Assembly (NCBI GenBank): GCA_964645715.1
Contig: CAZYAO010000013.1
Span: 14,984 to 78,983 of the forward strand
Source: JAUMBM01 sp964645715
Lineage (GTDB): Bacteria > Bacteroidota > Bacteroidia > Chitinophagales > Saprospiraceae
Direction: 5' to 3'
DNA: 64,000 nucleotides
The notes beneath the pieces are model-generated. The model was given only the letters and a program-made list of their open reading frames with translations. It was not told where the DNA came from and did no database searches. The position numbers and the translations under genes were made by a program. Every line of letters begins with the position of its first letter. Position 1 is the first letter of the stretch. Below, piece after piece: positions 52,381-60,829 of this stretch.

Positions 52381-55300
52381 CTAGTCTACCGTTACCGATT
52401 CTGTAATCATTGAAAGCAGCTCATCAGCAGTGAGTCTGGTACTGATGTCCGCTCCGGACAATAGTGAATCAGCCAAATCTCGCTTTTGATCATGCAATTT
52501 AAGGATTTTTTCCTCAATCGTACCTTCTGCAACCAAGCGATATACCGTCACTGGTTTTTCCTGCCCAATTCGGTGCGCTCTGTCAGTCGCCTGATCTTCT
52601 ACTGCAGGATTCCACCAGGGATCCATGTGGATGACATAGTCGGCAGCCGTAAGGTTGAGTCCTACCCCACCTGCCTTGAGACTTATCAAGAAACAATCCC
52701 CCTCTCCTCGCTGGAAAGCTTCAATTCGCTTCTGTCGCACATTAAGCGGTGTCTGTCCATCCAAGTACTGATAGTGAATATGCTGCTTGTCCAGCACTTC
52801 GCGAAGTAATTCCAAATGCCCTACAAACTGACTAAACACCAATGCTTTGTGATTTGTTTCTTTGAGCTCGAGAATCAAGTCGGCAAACATCCGTATCTTA
52901 CCACTCTGACGAATGGTTGTATTGGGATCAACCAGTCGGGGATGACAGGCAGCACGGCGAAGCCGCATAATCTCGGCCAGAATGCGCAAGTGTTTCTCTC
53001 CCCCACCGAGTTCATCTTGAGAAGACAATTTGGCGATTGCGCTTCTGCGAAGAGCCTCGTAAAATGCGATTTCTTCGTCTGATCGCTCAATTGTCAGTAC
53101 AATTTCTGTTTTGGGAGGCAAATCCTTCAGTACATCGTCTTTGCGCCTGCGCAAAATAAAAGGATGTAACAGGTTTTTCAGCTGCTCACGACGTTTATCA
53201 TCTTTGAGGCGCTCAATGGGCCAGGCAAATCGATCGTTGTACTGATCCAGTGAACCCAGCAGTCCAGGGTTGATAAACTGAAACAGGTTCCACAGCTCGC
53301 CAAGATGATTCTCCAGAGGGGTACCTGTCATAATAATCTTGAACGAGCCTTTTAATTGCATGGCTGTTTCCGAACGCTTGGTATTTCTGTTCTTGATGGA
53401 CTGAGCCTCATCGAGAATGATAGTGGAAAATGTTTTTGCAATAAAATGCTGTGCAGCGCGGGTCATCAGGTCATAGGTAACAATAATAAGATCTCCCGCT
53501 GAAGCTTGTTCTATGACTGCCTCACGATCTCCTTCACCAAAAAGGATGGGATTGAGCGAGGGCGTAAATCTGCGCGTCTCAGCAAGCCAATTGCGACATA
53601 CACTGGCAGGTGCTACGACCAGTGCAGGCCCCTGAGCAGCCCTGCTCAGCAATAAGCCCAGTGCCTGTACCGTTTTTCCCAACCCCATATCATCGGCCAG
53701 ACAGGCACCCACCCCTGCGGCAGCACAACGCGACAGCCACTCAAAACCTTCCTGCTGATAAGGTCGCAAACTGGCCTCTAACCCGGCAGGCAGCTCATAG
53801 TGACCATTAAAAGCTTGCAAAAATATTTCCCGCCTCTCCTTAAATGCCTGGTCAAAGGTGACATTCTCGAGTGTATCCAACAGTGGCATCATGGCCGATG
53901 CAGAAAGCGGGTGCATCTGCAACTGTCCCTGCGTTCCGGCAGACAGAAACCCCTCTATCTCTTCCAGTCGCTTACGAAAAGCTTCGGTCAGCGCCAAAAA
54001 TTTACCGGGACTAAGTTCGATAAAATCTGATTTATGTTGCTGCGACAGCGCCAACAGCTCCTGCATACTGATTACATGTTGCTCATCGACCCGCAGTTCG
54101 CCCTCTACCTCAAACCAATCATTGCGCGCGTTGATTCGCATACTAAAATCACTAATCCCCGCAACACGCTCCACACGAAGTTTTTCTCCTTTAGGCCACT
54201 CCAACACTATTTCCTCAGCCTGCACCAATGGATGCAACTCTGCCAACAGGTTAAGACAAGTTTGTGTATCTTCGAGTTGCCAAATACCCATCTCTGGAGT
54301 GACATCCCGTAGTGTCTCTACTTTTTCAAGCACATCCTCTTGATTTCTAATTTCTTGTCGCAACGATCGTTTTGTGCGGGTTCGCTGCCCGTCAATGAGT
54401 GCAACGACTTCTTCTTCTCCCTTACCTGGCTGAAAGTAAGGTGGCTGTGCACCAAAAGGTTTTACATACATCTCAAGATGAAACCCGTCTCCTACCGGAA
54501 GCAGGTGTACACAAATTTTGTTTTCCGCAGGAATGGTATGCAACTGATCGTGATCACCGCTGAGTTGTGACATGTCAACTTCTACCAATTGCGATAACCC
54601 CTCAACCACCTGTTGCAGCTTCTTCTCTCCCCTGGCCGGAATACGCATACTCCCCTTGGGCAACAGCCGATTGAGCAGCTCATGGTATTCTTGTACAACG
54701 TACAGCTTATAGCGGGTGGGAGTCTCTTTTTGAATCAGGAAACGATCCTTATCGAGCCAGGGATCGATGACTAATTCGTGGCCATCATTGACGCTGCGAA
54801 CGAAAATACGGGGTGAGGCCGCTTCAAACTGAACAGCTACATGAGGCGATTTCATCAGAAAAAGATAGGGATGCCCCACGAGCTCCTCCCACAGTTTTTG
54901 ATTGGTTGCCGGGCTCAATGATGACCAATCCTCCAGCGAGCGGACATATTGTGCAGCAATGCGCCTGTCCTGCTCCGTCATGTGTGCCAGTTTACCACTG
55001 CTGAGCCTCTGTTGCCCCACATTGCGACCAGACAACCAGCCGGATTTGCCGTAGGATTGTTCCTTGGGCTGCAAGCTCATACTGTCAAAATCAACCAACC
55101 AGATCAGCCGCATCTCGTGCTGTCGGATTGCTGAGGACTGGGCCTTTAGGGAAAGGGAAAGCAAATGTTCAAGAATATTTTCCCAGCTCTCCGTCTTCCT
55201 GAATAATTGGCGCAAGACACTATTGGACTCTGTTGCCGCATCAGCAGCAGACGGATCCAACGAAATCAGCTGCCGGCTCAGCCAAAGAAAGCCATTGGCT

Positions 55301-56811
55301 TCGAGATGCCGGCGGAAGCCGGACAGGCGGCCACTAGACGCCTCTACACTGCTGGTCCAGTAACCGACAAAAGTACCCCAATAGTCATCCCAAGAGTAGA
55401 TGTTGGGTTGCCTCTCAGTTGTAGGATTTTCGTTGGAAAGATAAGCACCAATCGCCACTACCTGATGTATGGCAGCAGTGTAAAAACCATTGGTGCGCAG
55501 GTTTTGCTCAGCCAGCTTTATCCACTTACTATATTGACTACTGTCAGACTGGCTTAGCCCCAACAACAAGTAGAAAAACTGATAAAAGGCGTAAAATTCA
55601 ACCTTTGCCTGTTTACCAGCATATTTTTTTTGCTCCCGTATGACTTCCGCATACAAGGCATAGGCATCTGAGGCTTTTCCCTGCAAAAGCATTTCGGTTG
55701 CTTTTGCCGCCAACCTTTCAAACTGCGGGACGTAAAACAGCCATTTATTGAGTTGCTCTGTATCCCTCCGCAATATTGCCTCAATGCACAGTTGTCTGGC
55801 CAAAATTGGCTTGGCAGTATCCGGAAACTGGTTGAAGTGATGCCGCACATATTCCTGATAGGAATCATCGGGTTTCAGTTCGAACAAACACAACTTAGCA
55901 GCCGCCCTGATATCGATCAGCAGCGCCAGCATATCTTTGGGGATGAGTTCGACTACAGCCCTGTCAAATACAGGTGGCAGCCACAAGTTGGCAAGCTTCT
56001 GAAGCCCATCCGTACTATAGGAAAAATAATCCAGATATGTATTTAAATGCCGGACAAAGGCCACATTGTCCTTCTCGATCATGGACATAAATACTTCCCT
56101 GACCGACCTGGCATGTAATTCCTCCACGGACCACAGATAGTACCCCTGATGATGCTGCCGTATCAACGCCATGATAGCAGGACTCATTCGATCGGTCCAC
56201 CCACAATGGTAAAAAAGATCTCTGGATACTTCAGGAGGGCATTCATAAGCATTAGCCCGGCTTTGCACTAGCCCCAGTTGGGTCAAGTCTGACAGGGCAG
56301 CAGCAATGGCATTGGGCAACAGCCTGTACCCCAGTTGTCGCATGCGTTCTTCAAGGACATACTTGGGAATTCCCGCCCTGAAAAAAGCAAGAAAGAGAAG
56401 AACAGAACGTTGAACATCCTGTAACTGATCGTATTTACGCCCTGTCAGGGAAGTAGGAACAGAACCCACGACCGCAGGAGGCTCTGCGACCTGCTCGACC
56501 GCTTCCGTCACACCTTTGGCCGGTTGTCTTTTTTGGTAATCCCGTATGTAAAAAAGAAGCGCTACCAAATGCTCACAAAAGTAATCCTTAGGATGACAGG
56601 AACATTCGGCATACCTGATTTCTCCCGAATCGCTTACGTTTACATACAGGTCATAATTGGACAAATCTTCCGCCTTGACACGCGCCTCCCAACTTCCCTT
56701 GACAAATTCTTCAATATTGGTGACGCGGTTATCTGAATATAGCTGCCTGCCTTTACTCAGTACCCGGGAGAGAAGTTGATCTTCAAAATCAGCAATGTTC
56801 AGAGCAGACAT
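52381..56811 (-). CDS. SNF2-family helicase with N-terminal SWIM zinc finger
   Basis: 1476 residues. The N-terminus carries a SWIM finger (ECSCHPKDYFCEHLVALL, residues about 70-90). A long middle region (about 100-1000) of helical repeats has no recognised motif. The C-terminal 480 residues are a full SNF2 ATPase: LADDMGLGKTVQALG (Walker A near 1040), ILDEAQSIKN (DEAQ box near 1135), FKIIMTGTPLENHL, ALVFSQFV, LDGQTPLNVRQ, LKAGGVGLNLTAAD and DRAHRIGQ. It remodels DNA-protein complexes or aids transcription or repair. This architecture is widespread and chromosomal in Bacteroidota; no methylase or nuclease partner is nearby. Confidence 0.93.
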   Translation of the reverse strand: MSALNIADFEDQLLSRVLSKGRQLYSDNRVTNIEEFVKGSWEARVKAEDLSNYDLYVNVSDSGEIRYAECSCHPKDYFCEHLVALLFYIRDYQKRQPAKGVTEAVEQVAEPPAVVGSVPTSLTGRKYDQLQDVQRSVLLFLAFFRAGIPKYVLEERMRQLGYRLLPNAIAAALSDLTQLGLVQSRANAYECPPEVSRDLFYHCGWTDRMSPAIMALIRQHHQGYYLWSVEELHARSVREVFMSMIEKDNVAFVRHLNTYLDYFSYSTDGLQKLANLWLPPVFDRAVVELIPKDMLALLIDIRAAAKLCLFELKPDDSYQEYVRHHFNQFPDTAKPILARQLCIEAILRRDTEQLNKWLFYVPQFERLAAKATEMLLQGKASDAYALYAEVIREQKKYAGKQAKVEFYAFYQFFYLLLGLSQSDSSQYSKWIKLAEQNLRTNGFYTAAIHQVVAIGAYLSNENPTTERQPNIYSWDDYWGTFVGYWTSSVEASSGRLSGFRRHLEANGFLWLSRQLISLDPSAADAATESNSVLRQLFRKTESWENILEHLLSLSLKAQSSAIRQHEMRLIWLVDFDSMSLQPKEQSYGKSGWLSGRNVGQQRLSSGKLAHMTEQDRRIAAQYVRSLEDWSSLSPATNQKLWEELVGHPYLFLMKSPHVAVQFEAASPRIFVRSVNDGHELVIDPWLDKDRFLIQKETPTRYKLYVVQEYHELLNRLLPKGSMRIPARGEKKLQQVVEGLSQLVEVDMSQLSGDHDQLHTIPAENKICVHLLPVGDGFHLEMYVKPFGAQPPYFQPGKGEEEVVALIDGQRTRTKRSLRQEIRNQEDVLEKVETLRDVTPEMGIWQLEDTQTCLNLLAELHPLVQAEEIVLEWPKGEKLRVERVAGISDFSMRINARNDWFEVEGELRVDEQHVISMQELLALSQQHKSDFIELSPGKFLALTEAFRKRLEEIEGFLSAGTQGQLQMHPLSASAMMPLLDTLENVTFDQAFKERREIFLQAFNGHYELPAGLEASLRPYQQEGFEWLSRCAAAGVGACLADDMGLGKTVQALGLLLSRAAQGPALVVAPASVCRNWLAETRRFTPSLNPILFGEGDREAVIEQASAGDLIIVTYDLMTRAAQHFIAKTFSTIILDEAQSIKNRNTKRSETAMQLKGSFKIIMTGTPLENHLGELWNLFQFINPGLLGSLDQYNDRFAWPIERLKDDKRREQLKNLLHPFILRRRKDDVLKDLPPKTEIVLTIERSDEEIAFYEALRRSAIAKLSSQDELGGGEKHLRILAEIMRLRRAACHPRLVDPNTTIRQSGKIRMFADLILELKETNHKALVFSQFVGHLELLREVLDKQHIHYQYLDGQTPLNVRQKRIEAFQRGEGDCFLISLKAGGVGLNLTAADYVIHMDPWWNPAVEDQATDRAHRIGQEKPVTVYRLVAEGTIEEKILKLHDQKRDLADSLLSGADISTRLTADELLSMITESVTVD

Positions 56812-56982
56812 GACAGTTGACTTTTGGGGAACAGCCTAACCGGCGCGTATATGTTCAGTTGTACCTAAACGAGACGATCCATAGGGGCTTAACAACGGGT
56901 ATTTCGACACCAACTCACAGGAAGCATTGACAAAGAAACTGCCAATACGCATGCAAAAGCTATCTGCAGGCGACTGCAGTTA

Positions 56983-57180
56983 TCACTCTTCCGTCGCTGG
57001 CAGCACAGCAGTTGTTTCTTTCTTATAAGGACAATGCCGACAGCCGCTTCCGCAACAATACCCCCGCTTAAGATGCCAGGCAGCTGTAAAGACAAGCAGG
57101 CCATTTTCCAGATAATAATCTACCCCCTCTACCAAGGACGCTGAAGACTGGCGGCTCTTGAAGAAGCGCGAAGAGTCCAT
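56983..57180 (-). CDS. DUF5522 cysteine-rich small protein
   Basis: 65 residues from the ATG at 57180; a GTG start seven codons upstream would overlap the preceding gene. The signature GVDYYLENGLLVFTAAWHLKRGYCCGSGCRHCPY includes four cysteines and one His that look like a zinc or iron site. It is cytosolic. The function is unknown. It lies four bases downstream of the DUF6580 gene. Confidence 0.85.
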   Translation of the reverse strand: MDSSRFFKSRQSSASLVEGVDYYLENGLLVFTAAWHLKRGYCCGSGCRHCPYKKETTAVLPATEE

Positions 57181-57184
57181 TGCT

Positions 57185-57751
57185 TTACAATTGTTGTACA
57201 CCCAGCACTTTTACCCGCTGTGCCAGCCAGGCATAGCCACCAAACAGCAGGCCACTGAAAAATAAGTCCCCCAGCAGGGTATTCCATAAAAAAGGAAGCC
57301 CCGCAGTATAAGACATCAGCAAACCCGCGGTAGTATGTGGATACATACCGCTTGACCACCAGTGAAAAGCGTTCGTAACCAGAAAAAAGGTAACAGAACT
57401 GAGCACAGCAGCAGCCCCCACCGTAGCAACACCCACACGCCCACGCAATAGGGCGCCGATACCAAGTATCAATGCGAAGCCAACGTATACGCCCGTATCG
57501 AACCCCCAAAAGAAAGAAGTATAATACTCGGCATACAATACATTATTGATAATCAGATCACTCAAATAGAGCGCACTCAATGACACCAGCGCAGCATGCG
57601 CGGGTTTGCGAAGGTGAGAAGCTCCAAAGAGTGCCATCGCACCTACAGCAGTGAAATTGGGCCAGTGCGGCAACAACCTGCTGAGTGCAGCGAAGAGGAT
57701 CATGCTGCTTACCACGATCCAGGAAATTGATATGGTACGGTTATGGTTCAT
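57185..57751 (-). CDS. DUF6580 family membrane protein (putative transporter component)
   Basis: 188 residues from MNHNRTISISW, with five or six membrane helices. The segment NFTAVGAMALFGA is the family hallmark. The organisation (about 190 residues, six helices, no ATPase) resembles substrate-binding S components of energy-coupling (ECF) transporters, but that relation is inference. Its downstream neighbour is the DUF5522 gene, and a TTG-N20-TACCTTTG promoter lies just before the start. Confidence 0.8.
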   Translation of the reverse strand: MNHNRTISISWIVVSSMILFAALSRLLPHWPNFTAVGAMALFGASHLRKPAHAALVSLSALYLSDLIINNVLYAEYYTSFFWGFDTGVYVGFALILGIGALLRGRVGVATVGAAAVLSSVTFFLVTNAFHWWSSGMYPHTTAGLLMSYTAGLPFLWNTLLGDLFFSGLLFGGYAWLAQRVKVLGVQQL

Positions 57752-57769
57752 ATACAAAGTTTGGAAAGG

Positions 57770-57800
57770 CAAAGGTAACAGATTTGTTGTGCTTACACAA
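57770..57800 (-). promoter_or_regulatory. Promoter of DUF6580-DUF5522 (TTG-N20-TACCTTTG)
   Basis: On the minus strand TTG (57800-57798) is followed after 20 bases by TACCTTTG (57777-57770). It lies 19 bases before the ATG at 57751. Confidence 0.6.
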
Positions 57801-57849
57801 CATCCATACCGGGGGAATGTTCGTTGGCGACACTTCAATTTAAACAGAA

Positions 57850-57921
57850 ACAGGGGTAGAGAACTGCAGCTACCAGGCAAGCATAGTCTGCTTAGTCCGG
57901 GCTAACATTCGCTACCCCTGT
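57850..57921. repeat. Long inverted repeat enclosing a structured 52-base loop
   Basis: ACAGGGGTAG (57850-57859) pairs perfectly with CTACCCCTGT (57912-57921). The loop holds a further AAGCA/TGCTT stem (57879-57893). It is upstream of the DUF6580 promoter and 20 bases after the sucD stop, so it may belong to the sucD 3' end. It matches no riboswitch or tRNA I know. Confidence 0.7.
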
Positions 57922-57940
57922 CAGGCCAGAAGCACAGTTG

Positions 57941-58968
57941 CTAGCCGCGCAGCGCAGCCAGCATGGTGAGCCCGATAGATGCGGGCGTATCTACAACATG
58001 TATGCCGCAGGCAGCCATGATTTTCATCTTTGCTTCAGCTGTATCATCCTTACCGCCGATGATAGCGCCGGCGTGACCCATAGTCCTTCCTTTAGGCGCC
58101 GTTTGGCCAGCAATGAAGCCCACAACTGGTTTCGTACCAAAATCTTTGATATACTGCGCAGCATCGGCTTCCATAGAACCGCCAATTTCGCCAATCATGA
58201 TGATTCCCTCTGTTTCAGGATCATTCATCAGCAATTCTACTGCATCTTTGGTGGTTGTACCAATAATAGGATCACCACCAATACCGATGCAGGTCGACTG
58301 TCCCATACCCGCTTTGGTAACCTGATCCACCGCCTCATACGTGAGCGTACCTGAGCGGCTCACAATGCCAATACTCCCTTTTTTGTGGATAAACCCGGGC
58401 ATAATACCACACTTAGCTTCGTCTGGCGTGATGACACCCGGGCAGTTGGGGCCTATGAGCCGGCAGTCATAGCGCTCAATGAATGCCTTTGCTTTTACCA
58501 TATCCTGTACAGGAATGCCTTCCGTAATACAGATAATCACTTTAATACCAGCTTCTGCGGCTTCCATGATAGCATCCGCAGCAAAAGGCGGTGGCACAAA
58601 AATCACGGCCGTATCGGCACCTTCCTTGTCAACGGCATCTGCCACCGNNNNNNNNNNNNNNNNNNNNNNNNNNNNNNNNNNNNNNNNNNNNNNNNNNNNN
58701 NNNNNNNNNNNNNNNNNNNNNNNNNNNNNNNNNNNNNNNNNNNNNNNGGCACAAAAATCACGGCCGTATCGGCACCTTCCTTGTCAACGGCATCTGCCAC
58801 CGTGTTGAATACTGGTTTGTCGAGATGAAGAGTACCCCCTTTACCGGGCGTAACACCGCCTACCAGAGGCGTTCCGTATTCAATCATCTGACTAGCATGG
58901 AACGAACCTTCTTTTCCCGTGAACCCCTGCACGATAACGCGGGAGTGCTTATTGACTAGTACTGACAT
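57941..58968 (-). CDS. sucD: Succinyl-CoA synthetase alpha subunit (interrupted by an assembly gap)
   Basis: The reading frame starts MSVLVNKHSRVIVQGFTGKEG at 58968 and ends at 57941, but 100 Ns (58648-58747) break it. Identical 55-base sequences (58593-58647 and 58748-58802) flank the Ns. Removing the Ns and one copy (155 bases) leaves exactly 873 bases, an intact 290-residue protein, close to the 289 of E. coli SucD. CoA-binding GFTGKEGSFHASQ, the TMGHAGAII segment with the phosphohistidine and IGGDPIIGT are present. SucD joins SucC to make ATP or GTP from succinyl-CoA in the citric acid cycle. sucC is not in the window. Confidence 0.95.
58593..58647. repeat. 55-bp direct repeat, left copy flanking the gap
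   Basis: Identical to 58748-58802 and ends at the first N. It represents contig-end overlap at a k-mer length, not a biological repeat. Confidence 0.9.
58648..58747. other. Assembly gap of 100 Ns
   Basis: A run of exactly 100 Ns of placeholder length inside sucD. The flanking 55-bp identity shows the two contigs overlap, so the true gap is nil. Confidence 0.98.
58748..58802. repeat. 55-bp direct repeat, right copy flanking the gap
   Basis: Identical to 58593-58647 and begins directly after the last N. See the sucD entry. Confidence 0.9.
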
Positions 58969-58999
58969 GAGGTAGATATGATTTCTTTGGTAATAAAGA

Positions 59000-59314
59000 C
59001 TATTCGTCTGCTGATTCGTCTACTATGATGAAAACATCTTCATTGGCGCGCTGCATGAAATAGCGCTCCCTGGCAAAACGCTCCTGATTGGCCTGCATAT
59101 CGGCCATTTCGCGCTCTTCCTCCGCTATTTTTTCCAGATAGTAGTTACGATCAGCTTCCAGCTGCTTTACCATTTGCTGCAGGCGAAACTGTGTGACAGG
59201 GTCATGGCGATCAAAGAAAACCATGTACATCACAAAGGCCAGCAGTACCAGGACATAGCGATTCCGCAAAGGCGCTGGCAGTCGGTCGGTCAGTTGTTGG
59301 CGAAGCTGTTGCAT
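59000..59314 (-). CDS. FtsB/DivIC-like septum formation initiator
   Basis: 104 residues. A single N-terminal membrane helix (YVLVLLAFVMYMVFF) is followed by a charged coiled coil (QLEADRNYYLEKIAEEEREM) and REYFM-type end (ARERYFMQRANEDVFII), the usual plan of FtsB and DivIC. It would stand in the inner membrane with its coil in the periplasm and join the FtsQBL complex of cell division. Its place downstream of eno is the conserved arrangement seen in E. coli too. sucD follows after 31 bases. Confidence 0.9.
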   Translation of the reverse strand: MQQLRQQLTDRLPAPLRNRYVLVLLAFVMYMVFFDRHDPVTQFRLQQMVKQLEADRNYYLEKIAEEEREMADMQANQERFARERYFMQRANEDVFIIVDESADE

Positions 59315-59432
59315 ACAGAATCAGCATTTAGCGCACAAGATATACATTTTGGTTTACAAACTGCGCGTTTGTAGTCTTCATCTTATCAGTCAGCCCCTTG
59401 TTTTTCTATTTCCGGCTCAGCCGGGGGAGGTA

Positions 59433-59461
59433 TTTTTGGGGCGGTTGTGCCGCCCCAAAAA
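59433..59461. repeat. Perfect 12-bp hairpin between eno and ftsB-like gene
   Basis: TTTTTGGGGCGG (59433-59444) pairs with CCGCCCCAAAAA (59450-59461), loop TTGTG. The T-run precedes and the A-run follows on both strands, the opposite of an intrinsic terminator. Confidence 0.8.
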
Positions 59462-59476
59462 CAGCCCGGGACAACC

Positions 59477-60760
59477 CTAGCCGAGCAGAGAACGACCAGG
59501 ATAAACGGCCAGCTCACCCAGTTCTTCTTCAATGCGAAGCAACTGGTTGTACTTTGCGATTCTGTCGGAGCGGGACGCTGAGCCTGTTTTAATCTGACCT
59601 GTATTGAGCGCAACCGCCAGGTCAGCAATAGTCGTATCTTCCGTTTCCCCGGAACGATGGCTCATAACACTCGTGTAGCCATTGCGCGTAGCCAGATTGA
59701 CGGTATCGAAAGTTTCAGACAGCGAGCCAATCTGGTTGACCTTCACGAGGATAGAATTGGCGATCCCCTGCTCAATCCCCTGTTGCAGTCGCTTAACATT
59801 GGTGACAAACAAATCATCACCTACCAGCTGAACCCTGTCACCGACAGTCTGCGTCAGCAATTTCCAGCCAGACCAGTCATCCTCCGCCAGTCCGTCCTCT
59901 ATAGAGAGAATAGGATATTTGTCAACCCACTGTTTCCAGTAGCCTACCATATCTGCGCTGGAAAGCTTTTCGCCTGTCGACTTTTTAAAATGGTACACCT
60001 GCTCATCCTCGAGCCAAAACTCCGAAGCGGCGGCATCCATAGCAATCATCATATCAATACCAGGCTTATAGCCGGCAGCTTCAATGGCCGTGAGCACAAT
60101 CTCTATCGCCTCCACATTACTCTTAATGTTGGGAGCGAAGCCACCCTCATCTCCCACATTGGTACTGTATCCTTTTTTCTTGAGCACACTTTTGAGGTGG
60201 TGAAAAACCTCAACACCCATGCGGAGACCTTCCGAAAAAGCGTCTGCCCCCACAGGCATAATCATGAACTCCTGAAAATCAATGCTATTATCGGCATGAG
60301 ACCCCCCGTTCAGGATGTTCATCATCGGGACAGGCATCACATGTGCATTGACTCCGCCCAGATAACGGTACAGCGGCTGACGGATGGAAGCTGCGGCAGC
60401 CTTAGCAACCGCCAGACTGACCCCCAAGATGGCATTGGCACCCAGTCGGCTCTTGTTCTCTGTGCCGTCGCACTCCAGCATGAGCGTATCGATGTAACGC
60501 TGATCAAACACGCTGTTGCCGATGAGCTCATCATAGAGTACATCTTCTACATTCTGGCAGGCCTTCAGCACCCCTTTACCAAGATAGCGCTCCTTATCGT
60601 CATCGCGTAATTCGACGGCCTCATGTTTGCCGGTAGAGGCTCCGCTGGGCACAGCAGCGCGGCCGACCACACCCTCTTCTGTTTTAACTTCTACTTCCAC
60701 GGTAGGATTGCCCCGGGAATCCAGAATCTGACGAGCGCGGACGTCAATAATCGTACTCAT
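59477..60760 (-). CDS. eno: Enolase
   Basis: 427 residues, MSTIIDVRARQILDSRGNPTVEVEV. The SGASTGKHEAVELRD loop, the metal-binding VGDDLFVTN, the active-site signature ILVKVNQIGSLSET and SHRSGETEDT are all present. It converts 2-phosphoglycerate to phosphoenolpyruvate (EC 4.2.1.11), and its length is normal. It lies 69 bases downstream of carA; 162 bases including a hairpin separate it from the ftsB-like gene. Confidence 0.98.
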   Translation of the reverse strand: MSTIIDVRARQILDSRGNPTVEVEVKTEEGVVGRAAVPSGASTGKHEAVELRDDDKERYLGKGVLKACQNVEDVLYDELIGNSVFDQRYIDTLMLECDGTENKSRLGANAILGVSLAVAKAAAASIRQPLYRYLGGVNAHVMPVPMMNILNGGSHADNSIDFQEFMIMPVGADAFSEGLRMGVEVFHHLKSVLKKKGYSTNVGDEGGFAPNIKSNVEAIEIVLTAIEAAGYKPGIDMMIAMDAAASEFWLEDEQVYHFKKSTGEKLSSADMVGYWKQWVDKYPILSIEDGLAEDDWSGWKLLTQTVGDRVQLVGDDLFVTNVKRLQQGIEQGIANSILVKVNQIGSLSETFDTVNLATRNGYTSVMSHRSGETEDTTIADLAVALNTGQIKTGSASRSDRIAKYNQLLRIEEELGELAVYPGRSLLG

Positions 60761-60829
60761 AAAAAGCTTTTGTTTTTGTTAGCAATGATCTCTGTGGTAT
60801 TGGCCAGGGCAACATATAGATACGACAGC

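Noticed and set aside
52381..56811. Phage-defence helicase (for example DISARM DrmD)
   Set aside because: No methylase, nuclease or DrmA/B-like partner nearby; the SWIM-SNF2 architecture is a common chromosomal gene in Bacteroidota.
57850..57921. tRNA or cobalamin riboswitch
   Set aside because: No T-loop, no acceptor/anticodon layout, and none of the conserved riboswitch boxes I know.
58648..58747. Gene disruption or tandem duplication inside sucD
   Set aside because: The Ns are placeholder and the flanks are an exact 55-bp overlap; the collapsed frame is intact.
59433..59461. Rho-independent terminator of eno
   Set aside because: The T-run is on the wrong side of the stem on both strands.
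59657..60610. 317-residue plus-strand frame
   Set aside because: Antisense shadow of enolase; no motif or start context.
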